Below, one piece after another: positions 1-8,960 of a stretch of 15,000 nt of DNA. Source of the DNA: Symbiodinium natans (Eukaryota; Sar; Dinophyceae; Suessiales; Symbiodiniaceae); the NCBI GenBank assembly GCA_905221605.1, contig CAJNDS010001546.1, positions 619,429-634,428 of the forward strand, in the 5' to 3' direction. The notes beneath the pieces are model-generated. The model did no database searches. It had not been told where the DNA came from and worked only from the letters and a program-made list of their open reading frames with translations. Within the stretch, counting starts at the first letter, position 1. Every line of letters starts with the position of its first letter. A program made the translations under genes and the position numbers.

Positions 1-1216
1 AACTTTGACTGTAGGCTGAACATGTCCGTAAATCGAGCAACGCCGCTAACTCGCAATAGGAGCTGAGTGCCGAGGATTGGTTCTGATCCGAACTGGAGCG
101 CCAGAGAGTTCACGGTGTCAGTGACTCTTGCTGTTTCGTGCGATCTTGACTTGGACCGAAATTAGAGGGTTCTTGCAAACGGCTATAGTCACTATTGTCT
201 TCAGCCTTCAGCCATGAAGCAGTAATCCCGAAGCTAGTGCCATTCCCTTACAAGGTTTGCATTTGCCGATGCCGCAGGAAACTCGGCTCAAGTCCGATTT
301 CAGGCATCAAAACGGTCGCCTGTTCTTTGTGTACATCCGGGCTCCTTCTCGAGTCTGGGGCTCTAACAGGGAGCCCTGGGTTAGGGCATTCCGGTCCCCT
401 TCTCTGGGGCTGGGGAGATTCGGGGAGATTCATATGTAGTCACGCTTAGTCATTGCTGGGCATTGTCCCAACCATAGCCCAGCAGCCCAAAAACATTTAT
501 CTTACTTGCGGTGCTGACATGTGTGCGAGATGTCTGCTGACAGTTGCTTGCCAGCATGCAGCTTTCTTTTTCAGGCTGAGTCTTCCTTGCAGTTTAGATC
601 GGTTCCTTTCACTCATGGTTCTGTCGAGGCTGGGTTACCTGAACGTCAATCCCCAAGATACAGAAAGGCCCCAAAAAAGGGGCAACGCAGGCGATTTGAG
701 TTGGCGCTTCTGTCACTGTAGTGTTGGATCCAAGCTTTGAAGCTTTGGGGTTTTGATTTTGGTTTAGATTGTCCTTGGGGTTTGCCAGTGATTAGAAATT
801 TTAGACGCGTTCCCCGATGTGTCTCCCCAATGAGGCATCGGCCATCAGAATGAATTCAGAAACGTAGAATTTTTAAGTCCTCAATCCTTGTCTTGTGGCG
901 GAATTGCTTCTTGTTCGGGATGTTGATATGAACAATGCCTTTCTCGTCTTCGCCTCGGAAAGGCATACACGCGCTTGTAGGAGTTCCCCAGCCTTGGCTG
1001 GCGCGCCTACCTCTGCACAGCTTTCTCAGTTCTGAGCCCCAGACCTGTATGCACCCGTATACCTTCAACTTCGAACCAACCCCTAATCTTTCCACTACCT
1101 ATTCAATAAGGGAAGGCCCCGCACACAACTCCAGACCTTCAAGCCTTCCCCGTCCTGCTAAACCTAAACCAACGAAAAAGCATGTTGGTGCTTAGGGTCC
1201 AGAGAAGCATCTCTCT
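1..1216. other. No recognisable gene (left flank)
   Basis: I see no gene here. Short open frames of 60-95 codons overlap on both strands and none shows a recognisable domain. The stretch at 743-786 is G/T-rich with TTTGGGGTTTT and GGTTTAG elements, loosely like a degenerate TTTAGGG telomere motif. An unrecognised exon of a multi-exon gene could be missed, because the real exons further right in this window are only 25-87 bp long. Confidence 0.5.
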
Positions 1217-1229
1217 TACATATACAATC

Positions 1230-1242
1230 ATATATATATATA
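1230..1242. repeat. TA microsatellite
   Basis: A run of alternating A and T (about 6.5 TA units), followed to about 1275 by a T-rich stretch. It is short and is the most AT-rich part of the left flank. Confidence 0.8.
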
Positions 1243-1323
1243 CATTTTTTGGTTTTTGTTTCTTTATATTTATATTCATCCTTGCACAGCACCTGGCTCC
1301 GAAATCCTAACCATCGAACCTTG

Positions 1324-1357
1324 CCCTTAAACCCGAAACCCTAGAACCTAAACCCTA
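1324..1357 (-). repeat. Degenerate telomere-like repeat (CCCTAAA type)
   Basis: Four or five imperfect CCCTAAA-like units occur in a row: CCCTTAA, ACCCGAA, ACCCTAG, AACCTAA, ACCCTAT. The complement is TTTAGGG-like, the telomere repeat of plants and of dinoflagellates. It is far too short and imperfect to be a telomere; an interstitial relic, or chance in an AACC-rich stretch, are both possible. It lies about 170 bp left of the minisatellite. Confidence 0.45.
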
Positions 1358-1410
1358 TGCTTCACGCGCCAATGTTCGATCATTCGCTTTGTGTCGTTTC
1401 GGTTTGTGCC

Positions 1411-1475
1411 AGGGGGGCAGGGGGTGGAGGGGCGGAGGGAGTGGGAGGGTGGAGGTGGAGGGGAGGTGAGGAGGG
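1411..1475 (+). repeat. G-rich purine tract with G-quadruplex potential
   Basis: About 65 bases consist almost wholly of G with scattered A and T, including runs of six, five and four G and many GGG/GG runs separated by one to four bases. That layout allows intramolecular G-quadruplexes on the + strand, and the complement is a C-rich pyrimidine tract. It lies directly before the minisatellite. Confidence 0.7.
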
Positions 1476-1481
1476 CATACT

Positions 1482-1495
1482 GGTCACTTGTGACC
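1482..1495. repeat. Short perfect inverted repeat
   Basis: GGTCAC-TT-GTGACC is a perfect 6-bp-arm palindrome with a 2-base spacer. The same GGTCACTTGTG recurs directly about 27 bases downstream, just before the minisatellite starts. No function is assigned. Confidence 0.6.
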
Positions 1496-1528
1496 GACCA
1501 CCTCACCTGGGTCACTTGTGCCCGCGCA

Positions 1529-3216
1529 CTGTCACGGTCTCGTCCGCTTCTAAGGGTTTTGGGCTGCTACGGCTTCTAGGGGTTTTGGGCTGCCACGGTC
1601 TCGTCCGCTTCTAGGGGTTTTGGGCTGTCACGGTCTCGTCCGCTTCTAGGGCCTGGGGGTTTTGGGCTGCCACGGTCTCGCCACGGTCTCGTCCGCTTCT
1701 ACGGGTTTTGGGCTGTCATGGTCTCGTCCGTTTCTAGAGGAGTTTTGGGCTGTCACGGTCTCGCCCGCTTCTAGGGGTTTTGGGCTGTCATGGTCTCGTC
1801 CGCTTCTAGGGTTTTGGGCTGTCACGGTCTCGTCCGCTTCTAGGGGTTTTGGGCTGTCACGGTTTCGTCCGCTTCTAGGGGTTTTGGGCTGTCACGGTCT
1901 CGTCCGCTTCTAGGGTTTTGGGCTGTCACGGTCTCGTCCGCTTCTAGGGGTTTTGGGCTGTCACGGTCTCGTCCGCTTCTAGGGGTTTTGGGCTGTCACG
2001 GTCTCGTCCGCTTCTAGGGTTTTGGGCTGTCACGGTCTCGTCCGCTTTTAGGGGTTTTGGGCTGTCGCGGTCTCGTCCGCTTCTAGGGGTTTTGGGCTGT
2101 CACGGTCTCGTCCGCTTCTAGGGTTTTGGGCTGTCACGGTCTCGTCCGCTTCTAGGGGGGTTTTGGGCTGTCACGTCTCGTCCGCTTCTATGGGTTTTTT
2201 TGGGCTGTCACGGTCTCACGTCCGCTTTCTAGGGGTTTTGGGCTGTCACGGTCCTCTCCGCTTCTAGGGGTTTTGGGCTGTACAACAGGTCTCGTCCGCT
2301 CTAGGGTTTTTGTGCTGTCACGGTCTCGTCCGCTTCTGGAGTTTTGGGCTGTCACGGCTCGTCCCTTCTAGGGGTTGTGGGCTGTCACGGTCCTCGTCCG
2401 CTTCCTAGGGTTTTTGGTGTACACGTCCTCGTCCGCTTCTAGGGGTTTTGGGCTGTCACGGTCTCGTCCGCTTCAAGGGGTTTTGGGCTGTCACGGTCTC
2501 GTCCGCTTCCAGGGGTTTTGGGCTGTCACGGTCTCGTCCGCTTCCAGGGGTTTTGGGCTGTCACGGTCTCGTCCGCTTCCAGGGGTTTTGGGCTGTCACG
2601 GTCTCGTCCGCTTCCAGGGGTTTTGGGCTGTCACGGTCTCGTCCGCTTCCAGGGGTTTTGGGCTGTCACGGTCTCGTCCGCTTCTAGGGGTTTTGGGCTG
2701 TCACGGTCTCGTCCGCTTCTAGGGTTTTGGGCTGTCACGGTCTCGTCCGCTTTTAGGGGTTTTGGGCTGTCGCGGTCTCGTCCGCTTCTAGGGGTTTTGG
2801 GCTGTCACGGTCTCGTCCGTTCTCGGTGTTTTGGGCTGTCACGGTCTCGTCCGCTTCTAGGGGTTTTGGGCTGTCACGGTCTCGTCCGCTTCTCGGGGTT
2901 TTGGGCTGTCACGGTCTCGTCCGCTTCTAGGGATCTTGGGCTGTCACGGTTTTGGGCTGTCACGGTCTCGTCCGTTCTAGGGGTTTTGGGCTGTCACGGT
3001 CTCGTCCGCTTGTAGGGGTTTTGGGCTGTCACGGTCTCGTCCGCTTCTCGGGGTTTTGGGCTGTCACGGTCTCGTCCGCTTCTAGGGGTGTTGGGCTGTC
3101 ACGTCCTCGTCCGCTTCTAGGTGTTTTGGGGCTGTCACGGTCTCGTCCGCTCTAGGGTTTTGGGCTGTCACGGTCCTCGTCGCTTCTAGGTTTTGGGCTG
3201 TTCACCGGTCCGTTCC
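1529..3216 (+). repeat. Minisatellite sub-array A (34-35 bp unit, 'TCTAGGGG' type)
   Basis: Tandem copies of a 35-bp unit that reads CTTCTAGGGGTTTTGGGCTG followed by TCACGGTCTCGTCCG; a 34-bp form lacks one G. By length there are roughly 48 copies. Most copies carry TCTAGGG, which puts a TAG stop in one of three frames, so open frames here are shorter than in sub-array B. Copies at about 2470-2680 share a C (TTCCAGGGG). Two zones, about 2155-2430 and 3085-3216, are full of single-base insertions and losses, unlike the clean copies beside them. The first copies (1529-1690) are diverged, as expected at an array edge. I do not regard the array as protein coding. Confidence 0.95.
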
Positions 3217-3585
3217 CTCACTATGTAACGCGTACATTATTCGTGTCTTCTCACATCTACCCCGATCGTGTCCCGTATACCAAAAGACGCCGCCACAACA
3301 CGGGGCCGCAGCTGTGGGGCGGCCGCATGGACCGGGGCGTGCATAGACAGACGCGCCGGACGAGCGTGCCGTCTGGAGTGCGTTCGGCGTGCACAAGGGC
3401 CGGGAGGTGCTGGCGACTACGAGAGGAGGGGAATAGTCGTAGACGCAAGCCGCAGTGCGAAACAAAACAGGGTCGGCACGGATGGGCGGGTCGAAGTGGG
3501 GTCACCACGTCCTCACATAGAGAGCCCAAGCTGCGGCGCGCTTGGGAGAAGGGACAGTAAGACTGCGACCGCCCCGCGACCAGTG
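3217..3585. other. Non-repeat linker between the two sub-arrays
   Basis: About 370 bp unrelated to the 35-bp unit on either strand as far as I can see. It is GC-rich and holds no recognisable domain; the open frames across it continue from repeat frames. The left edge follows a noisy zone of sub-array A; the right edge enters sub-array B abruptly at GGTCTCGTCGGCTTC. It could be a real insertion, a remnant of the ancestral locus, or an assembly join. Confidence 0.6.
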
Positions 3586-3900
3586 GGTCTCGTCGGCTTC
3601 TGGGGGTTTTGGGCTGTCACGGTATGTCACGGTCTCGTCCGCTTCTGGGGGTTTTGGGCTGTCACGGTATGTCACGGTCTCGTCCGCTTCTGGGGGTTTT
3701 GGGCTGTCACGGTCTCGTCCGCTTCTGCGGGTTTGGGGCTGTCACGGTCTCGTCCGCTTCTGGGGGTTTTGGGCTGTCACGGTCTCGTCCGCTTCTGGAG
3801 GTTTTGGGCTGTCACGGTCTCGTCGGCTTCTGCGGGTTTTGGGCTGTCGCGGTCTCGTCCGCTTCTGGGGGTTTTGGGCTGTCACGGTCTCGTCCGCTTC
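3586..3900 (+). repeat. Higher-order repeat, copy 1 (partner 4946-5260)
   Basis: This 315-bp stretch matches 4946-5260 at a constant offset of 1360 bp, including two GGTATGTCACGG insertions and a TTTGGGG variant. By eye I count about five substitutions. It begins at the first base of sub-array B, so the array edge at the linker matches an internal position of the array. Confidence 0.8.
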
Positions 3901-4570
3901 CGGGGGATTTGGGCTGTCACGGTCTCGTCCGCTTCTGGAGGTTTTGGGCTGTCACGGTCTCGTCCGCTTCTGGGGTTTTGGGCTGTCACGGTCTCGTCCG
4001 CTTCTGAGGGTTTGGGGCTGTCACGGTCTCGTCCGCTTCTAGGGGTTTTGGGCTGTCACGGTCTCGTCCGCTTCTGGGGGTTTTGGGCTGTCGCGGTCTC
4101 GTCCACTTCTGGGGGTTTGGGCTGTCACGGTCTGGTCCGCTTCTGGGGGTTTTGGGCTGTCGCGGTCTCGTCCGCTTCTGGGGGTTTTGGGCTGTCACGG
4201 TCTCGTCCGCTTCTGGGGGTTTTGGGCTGTCACGGTCTCATCCGCTTCTGGAGGTTTTGGGCTGTCACGGTCTCGTCCGCTTCTGGGGGTTTTGGGCTGT
4301 CACGGTCTCGTCGGCTTCTGGGGGTTTTGGGCTGTCACGGTTTTGGGCTGTCACGGTCTCGTCCGCTTCTGGAGGTTTTGGGCCGTCACGGTCTCGTCCT
4401 TCTGGGGGTTTTGGGCTGTCACGGTCTCGTCCGCTTCTGGGGGTTTTGGGCTGTCACGGTCTCGTCCGCTTCTGGGGTTTTGGGCTGTCACGGTCTCGTC
4501 CGCTTCTGAGGGTTTTGGGCTGTCACGGTCTCGTCCGCTTCTAGGGGTTTTGGGCTGTCACGGTCTGGGT

Positions 4571-4926
4571 GCTGTCGCGGTCTCGTCCGCTTCTGGGGGT
4601 TTGGGCTGTCACGGTCTGGTCCGCTTCTGGGGGTTTTGGGCTGTCACGGTCTCGTCCGCTTCTGGGGGTTTTGGGCTGTCACGGTTTTGGGCTGTCACGG
4701 TCTCGTCCGCTTCTGGAGGTTTTGGGCTGTCACGGTCTCGTCCGCTTCTGGGGGTTTTGGGCTGTCACGGTCTCGTCCGGTTCTATAGGGGTTTTGGGCT
4801 GTCACGGTCTCGTCCGCTTCTGGGGGTTTTGGGCTGTCGCGGTCTCGTCCGCTTCTGGGGGTTTTGGGCTGTCACGGTCTCGTCCGCTTCTGGAGGTTTT
4901 GGGCTGTCACGGTCTCGTCCGCTTCT
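4571..4926 (+). repeat. Exact 356-bp duplication, copy 1 (partner 5647-6002)
   Basis: Read base by base, this stretch is identical to 5647-6002 (offset 1076 bp), including the markers GGTCTGGTCC, the 17-bp short unit and TCTATAGGGG. The left edge of this copy is a broken unit (GGTCTGGGTGCTG), which looks like a rearrangement junction. Confidence 0.88.
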
Positions 4927-4945
4927 GGGGGTTTTGGGCTGTCAC

Positions 4946-5260
4946 GGTCTCGTCGGCTTCTGGGGGTTTTGGGCTGTCACGGTATGTCACGGTCTCGTCC
5001 GCTTCTGGGGGTTTTGGGCTGTCACGGTATGTCACGGTCTCGTCCGCTTCTGGGGGTTTTGGGCTGTCACGGTCTCGTCCGCTTCTACGGGTTTGGGGCT
5101 GTCACGGTCTCGTCCGCTTCTGGGGGTTTTGGGCTGTCACGGTCTCGTCCGCTTCTGGGGGTTTTGGGCTGTCACGGTCTCGTCCGCTTCTACGGGTTTT
5201 GGGCTGTCACGGTCTCGTCCGCTTCTGGGGGTTTTGGGCTGTCACGGTCTCGTCCGCTTC
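4946..5260 (+). repeat. Higher-order repeat, copy 2 (partner 3586-3900)
   Basis: Partner of the 1360-bp-offset block at the start of sub-array B. It differs at a few bases, such as TCTACGG where the other copy has TCTGCGG. Confidence 0.8.
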
Positions 5261-5630
5261 TGGGGTTTTGGGCTGTCACGGTCTCGTCCGCTTCTGGGGT
5301 TTTGGGCTGTCACGGTCTCGTCCGCTTCTGGGGTTTTGGGCTGTCACGGTCTCGTCCGCTTCTGGGGTTTTGGGCTGTCACGGTCTCGTCCGCTTCTGGG
5401 GTTTTGGGCTGTCACGGTCTCGTCCGCTTCTGGGGTTTTGGGCTGTCACGGTCTCGTCCGCTTCTGGGGTTTTGGGCTGTCACGGTCTCGTCCGCTTCTG
5501 GGGTTTTGGGCTGTCACGGTCTCGTCCGCTTCTGGGGTTTTGGGCTGTCACGGTCTCGTCCGCTTCTGGGGTTTTGGGCTGTCACGGTCTCGTCCGCTTC
5601 TGGGGTTTTGGGCTGTCACGGTCTCGTCCG
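5257..5630 (+). repeat. Eleven perfect 34-bp units
   Basis: Eleven consecutive units of exactly 34 bp (374 bp) with TCTGGGGTTTT (four G instead of five) and no internal differences that I can see. Such uniformity within a more variable array suggests recent local expansion. Confidence 0.88.
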
Positions 5631-5646
5631 CTTCTGGGGGTTTTGG

Positions 5647-6002
5647 GCTGTCGCGGTCTCGTCCGCTTCTGGGGGTTTGGGCTGTCACGGTCTGGTCCGC
5701 TTCTGGGGGTTTTGGGCTGTCACGGTCTCGTCCGCTTCTGGGGGTTTTGGGCTGTCACGGTTTTGGGCTGTCACGGTCTCGTCCGCTTCTGGAGGTTTTG
5801 GGCTGTCACGGTCTCGTCCGCTTCTGGGGGTTTTGGGCTGTCACGGTCTCGTCCGGTTCTATAGGGGTTTTGGGCTGTCACGGTCTCGTCCGCTTCTGGG
5901 GGTTTTGGGCTGTCGCGGTCTCGTCCGCTTCTGGGGGTTTTGGGCTGTCACGGTCTCGTCCGCTTCTGGAGGTTTTGGGCTGTCACGGTCTCGTCCGCTT
6001 CT
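5647..6002 (+). repeat. Exact 356-bp duplication, copy 2 (partner 4571-4926)
   Basis: Identical to 4571-4926. The match stops at 6002/4926, where this copy continues with A (TCTAGGG) and the other with G (TCTGGGG). Confidence 0.88.
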
Positions 6003-6207
6003 AGGGTTTTGGGCTGTCACGGTCTCGTCTGCGCGGGGGGTGGTTTTGGGCTGTCACGGTCTCGTCCGCTTCTGGGGGTTTTGGGCTGTCACGGTCTCGT
6101 CCGCTTCTGGGGTTTTGGGCTGTCACGGTCTCGTCCGCTTCTGGGGGTTTTGGGCTGTCACGGTCTCGTCCGCTTCTGGGGGTTTTGGGCTGTCGCGGTC
6201 TCGTCCG

Positions 6208-6479
6208 CTTCTGGGGTTTTGGGCTGTCACGGTCTCGTCCGCTTCTGGGGTTTTGGGCTGTCACGGTCTCGTCCGCTTCTGGGGTTTTGGGCTGTCACGG
6301 TCTCGTCCGCTTCTGGGGTTTTGGGCTGTCACGGTCTCGTCCGCTTCTGGGGTTTTGGGCTGTCACGGTATCGTCCGCTTCTGGGGTTTTGGGCTGTCAC
6401 GGTCTCGTCCGCTTCTGGGGTTTTGGGCTGTCACGGTCTCGTCCGCTTCTGGGGTTTTGGGCTGTCACGGTCTCGTCCG
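6208..6479 (+). repeat. Eight 34-bp units
   Basis: Eight consecutive 34-bp units of the same type as 5257-5630. One carries GGTATCG instead of GGTCTCG near 6366. Confidence 0.85.
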
Positions 6480-6790
6480 CTTCTGGGGGTTTTGGGCTGT
6501 CACGGTCTGGTCCGCTTCTGCGGGTTTTGGGCTGTCACGGTCTCGTCCGCTTCTGGGGGTTTTGGGCTGTCACGGTTTTGGGCTGTCATGGTCTCGTCCG
6601 CTTCTGGGGGTTTTGGGCTGTCACGGTCTCGTCCGCTTCTGGGGGTTTTGGGCTGTCACGGTCTCGTCCGCTTCTAGGGGTTTTGGGCTGTCACGGTCTC
6701 GTCCGCTTCTGCGGGTTTTGGGCTGTCGCGGTCTCGTCCGCTTCTGGGGGTTTTGGGCTGTCACGGTCGTCCGCTTGGGGGTTTCGGGCT

Positions 6791-7490
6791 GTCACGGTTT
6801 TTTCCGCTTCTGGGGGGTTTGGGCTGTCACGGTCTCGTCTGCTTCTGGGGGTTTTGGGCTGTCACGGTCTCGTGCGCTTCTAGGGGTTTTGGGCTATCAC
6901 GGTCTCGTCCGCTTCTGGGGGTTTTGGGCTGTCACGGTCTCGTCCGCTTCTGGGCTTTTTCGGGCTGTCACGGCGTCTTCCGCTTCTAGGGGGTTTGGGC
7001 TGTCACAGTCTCGTCCGCTTCTGGGGGTTTGGGCTGTCACGGTCTCGTCCGCTTCTGGGGGTTCTGGGCTGTCACGGTATGTCACGGTCTCGTCCGCTTC
7101 TGCGGGTTTTGGGCTGTCACGGTCTCGTCCGCTTCTACGGGTTTTGGGCTGTCACGGTCTCGTCCGCTTCTGGGGGTTTTGGTCTGTCACGGTCTCGTCC
7201 GCTTCTGGGGGTTTTGGTCTGTCACGGTCTCGTCCGCTTCTGGGGGTCACGGTGTTTTCCGCTTCTGGGGGGTTTGGGCTGTCACGGTCTCGTCCGCTTC
7301 TGGGGGTTTTGGGCTGTCACGGTCTCGTGCGCTTCTAGGGGTTTTGGGCTATCACGGTCTCGTCCGCTTCTGGGGGTTTGGCAGGTCTCGTCCGCTTCTG
7401 GGGTTTTTCGGGCTGTCAGGGCGTCTTCCGCTTCTAGGGGGTTTGGGCTGTCACGGTCTCGTCCGCTTCTGGGGGTTTGGGCTGTCACGG
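6791..7490 (+). repeat. Degenerate internal duplication near the array end
   Basis: The block 6791 to about 7040 recurs at 7246 to about 7490. The offset is 455 bp at first and 448 bp after a 7-base loss. Shared rare variants include TTTTCCGCTTCTGGGGGG, CGTGCGCTTC, GGGCTATCACGG and GGCGTCTTCCGC. This part of the array is visibly older and more diverged than the middle. Confidence 0.7.
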
Positions 7491-7838
7491 TCTCGTCCGG
7501 TTCTAGGGGTTTTGGGCTGTCACGGTCTCGTCCGCTTCCAGGCGTTTTTGGGCTGTCACGGTCTCGTCCGCTTCTGGGGGTTTTGGGCTGTCACGGTGTC
7601 TTCCGCTTCTGGGGGTTTTGGGCTGTCGCGGTCTCGTCCGCTTCTGGGGTTTGGGGCTGTCACGGTCTCGTCCGCTTCTGGGGGTTTGGGCTGTCACGGT
7701 CTCGTCCGCTTCTGGGGGTTTTGGGCTGTCACGGTCTCGTCCGCTTCTAGGGGTTTTTGGGCTGTCACGGTCTCGTCCGCTTCTAGGGGTTTTTGGGCTG
7801 TCACGGTCTCGTCCGCTTCTGGGGGTTTTGGGCTGTCA

Positions 7839-8033
7839 GACTTTTGCCAGTGGCTCGGCACTAGTTCTTGCAGGACTGGCAGAGGCAGCGGCGTCAACAG
7901 CACGTCGATGACTTCTCGAAGGTGGCGTTTGTTCTGTAACCTTTCTGTAACCCATGCAAACGGGGTCCGGATTTTTTGCCTAGGTCTGGCTCTGTCTAAA
8001 GTCTTTTCCCTTTTCTTAGGTTTGGCTGCTGCT
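7839..8033. other. Unique sequence right of the array, no gene seen
   Basis: Non-repetitive sequence after the last array unit. An open frame from the array runs through it to 8045, but without recognisable domain content; I treat that as read-through of the repeat frame. Confidence 0.5.
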
Positions 8034-8168
8034 CTGGTCCTGTGAGCCTCTGGTCCTGCGGTTGTTTGGTCCTGCGGCCCCTTCGGCCTGCAGTCCACTG
8101 GTCCTGCGGTCCACTAGTCCTGTGGTCCCGTGGTCCTGTGATCCCCTGTTCCTGCGGTCCCCTGGTCA
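8034..8168 (+). repeat. Degenerate short tandem repeat (GGTCCTGCGGTCC type)
   Basis: Repeated variants of CTGGTCCTGCGGTCC with a period of roughly 9-10 bases in singles and pairs (CTGGTCCTGCGG, TTGGTCCTGCGG, CTGGTCCTGCGG, CTAGTCCTGTGG and others). It is unrelated to the 35-bp unit. A C-rich stretch (CCCCCCGCCCCCCCACC) follows immediately. Confidence 0.75.
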
Positions 8169-8200
8169 AAACCCCCCGCCCCCCCACCAACCCCCACGCC

Positions 8201-8310
8201 CTTCCAAACCCATCACACGAGCATCGTGCTTGCAAGGGGGTGGGGGTGACCATACGAATCCCTTCCAAACCAATCATGCGAGCATCATGTTTACAAATGT
8301 GGGCGCCCCT
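8201..8310 (+). repeat. Two-copy direct repeat, about 61 bp period
   Basis: CTTCCAAACC at 8201 recurs at 8262, followed in both copies by a related stretch (ATCACACGAGCATCGTG against ATCATGCGAGCATCATG). The copies have diverged by scattered substitutions. Confidence 0.7.
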
Positions 8311-8960
8311 CCCGACCCCCCGCTGAATGACGCCCGTCAGTACAATATAGTACAATGATTGCTAGGATTTGGAACACTTTCAAGCGGGCTAACGTACATA
8401 AATGGTGTGCATTGCAGGTTTGTGTCCCGTTCTTGTAAGCGTACAGGAGCTCTTAATGCGGAAAACGCTGTTCAAAATCCGCAGAGAACACCTGATCTTG
8501 CTATTTACGATTTGGAGCGCTGTCAACAACCTAGGAGACCAAAAGAGGACCGCCAGACCTGGGAAACAAACAAAACACCTCTGCCATGATTGCCATGCTG
8601 TAGGATCTGTAGGCAGGTGTCTGCAAAAAGCCAGGCTTGACGAGTGGCACCCGCATTGTGGACAGCAGAATGCTCAGCGGCAACTCATGGCACCCTGAGT
8701 CTGCGATGTGTGGCCCAGGGCTTGCGTCTCCATGTGTCTGAATGCGCACTGCATGTGCATCTCTTGTACCTTGCAGAAGTGTCCCGCCTGGGGCCCCAAT
8801 TAAACAGTCCTGCGGAGTCTACAACCGTGTCAAGGCTGCCGCTGCCTATTGCTTTCTTTATGTCTATGCCTTTGCTAAAATTTGCGGTTGCTGATGATTG
8901 CCACGGTGTAGGCTCAAACTCTGAAGGTGCTTGTGGTGTTGATGTGAGGCGGTTCTTGTT

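Larger units (their letters stand above)
3586..7838 (+). repeat. Minisatellite sub-array B (34-35 bp unit, 'TCTGGGGG' type)
   Basis: Roughly 120 tandem copies of the unit found in sub-array A, but nearly all with TCTGGGG in place of TCTAGGG. This A-to-G difference removes the TAG stop; the unit then has no stop in any + frame, which explains overlapping open frames of 400-824 codons. Since 35 is not divisible by 3, three units make one 105-bp coding period and the predicted peptide just cycles through the three readings of the unit. Variants mark internal duplications: GGTATGTCACGG insertions (near 3621, 3666, 4981, 5026, 7077), a short 17-bp unit (near 2949, 4341, 4685, 5760, 6574), and TCTATAGGGG (4781, 5857). 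The array ends cleanly at GGGCTGTCA. Confidence 0.95.

Noticed and set aside
280-290. CTCGGCTCAAG as a spliced-leader relic
   Set aside because: Only the last eight bases fit the leader's end; too short to be meaningful in 15 kb.
195-740. Open frames 195-449 and 453-740 as small genes
   Set aside because: No recognisable domain; overlapping frames of similar length on both strands, as expected by chance.
4864-7338. 824-codon open frame (and 605-, 431-, 413-codon overlapping frames) as a repeat protein gene
   Set aside because: All frames of the repeat are open at once, the unit is not a multiple of three, and codons change reading at every unit; this is a property of the repeat, not evidence of a gene.
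1529-7838. CRISPR array
   Set aside because: Units are contiguous with no unique spacers between them, and the surroundings are eukaryotic.
6001-8098. Minus-strand Arg/Pro/Asp-rich open frames across the array
   Set aside because: They are the complement of the same repeat, with the same 35-residue cycling; no independent support.
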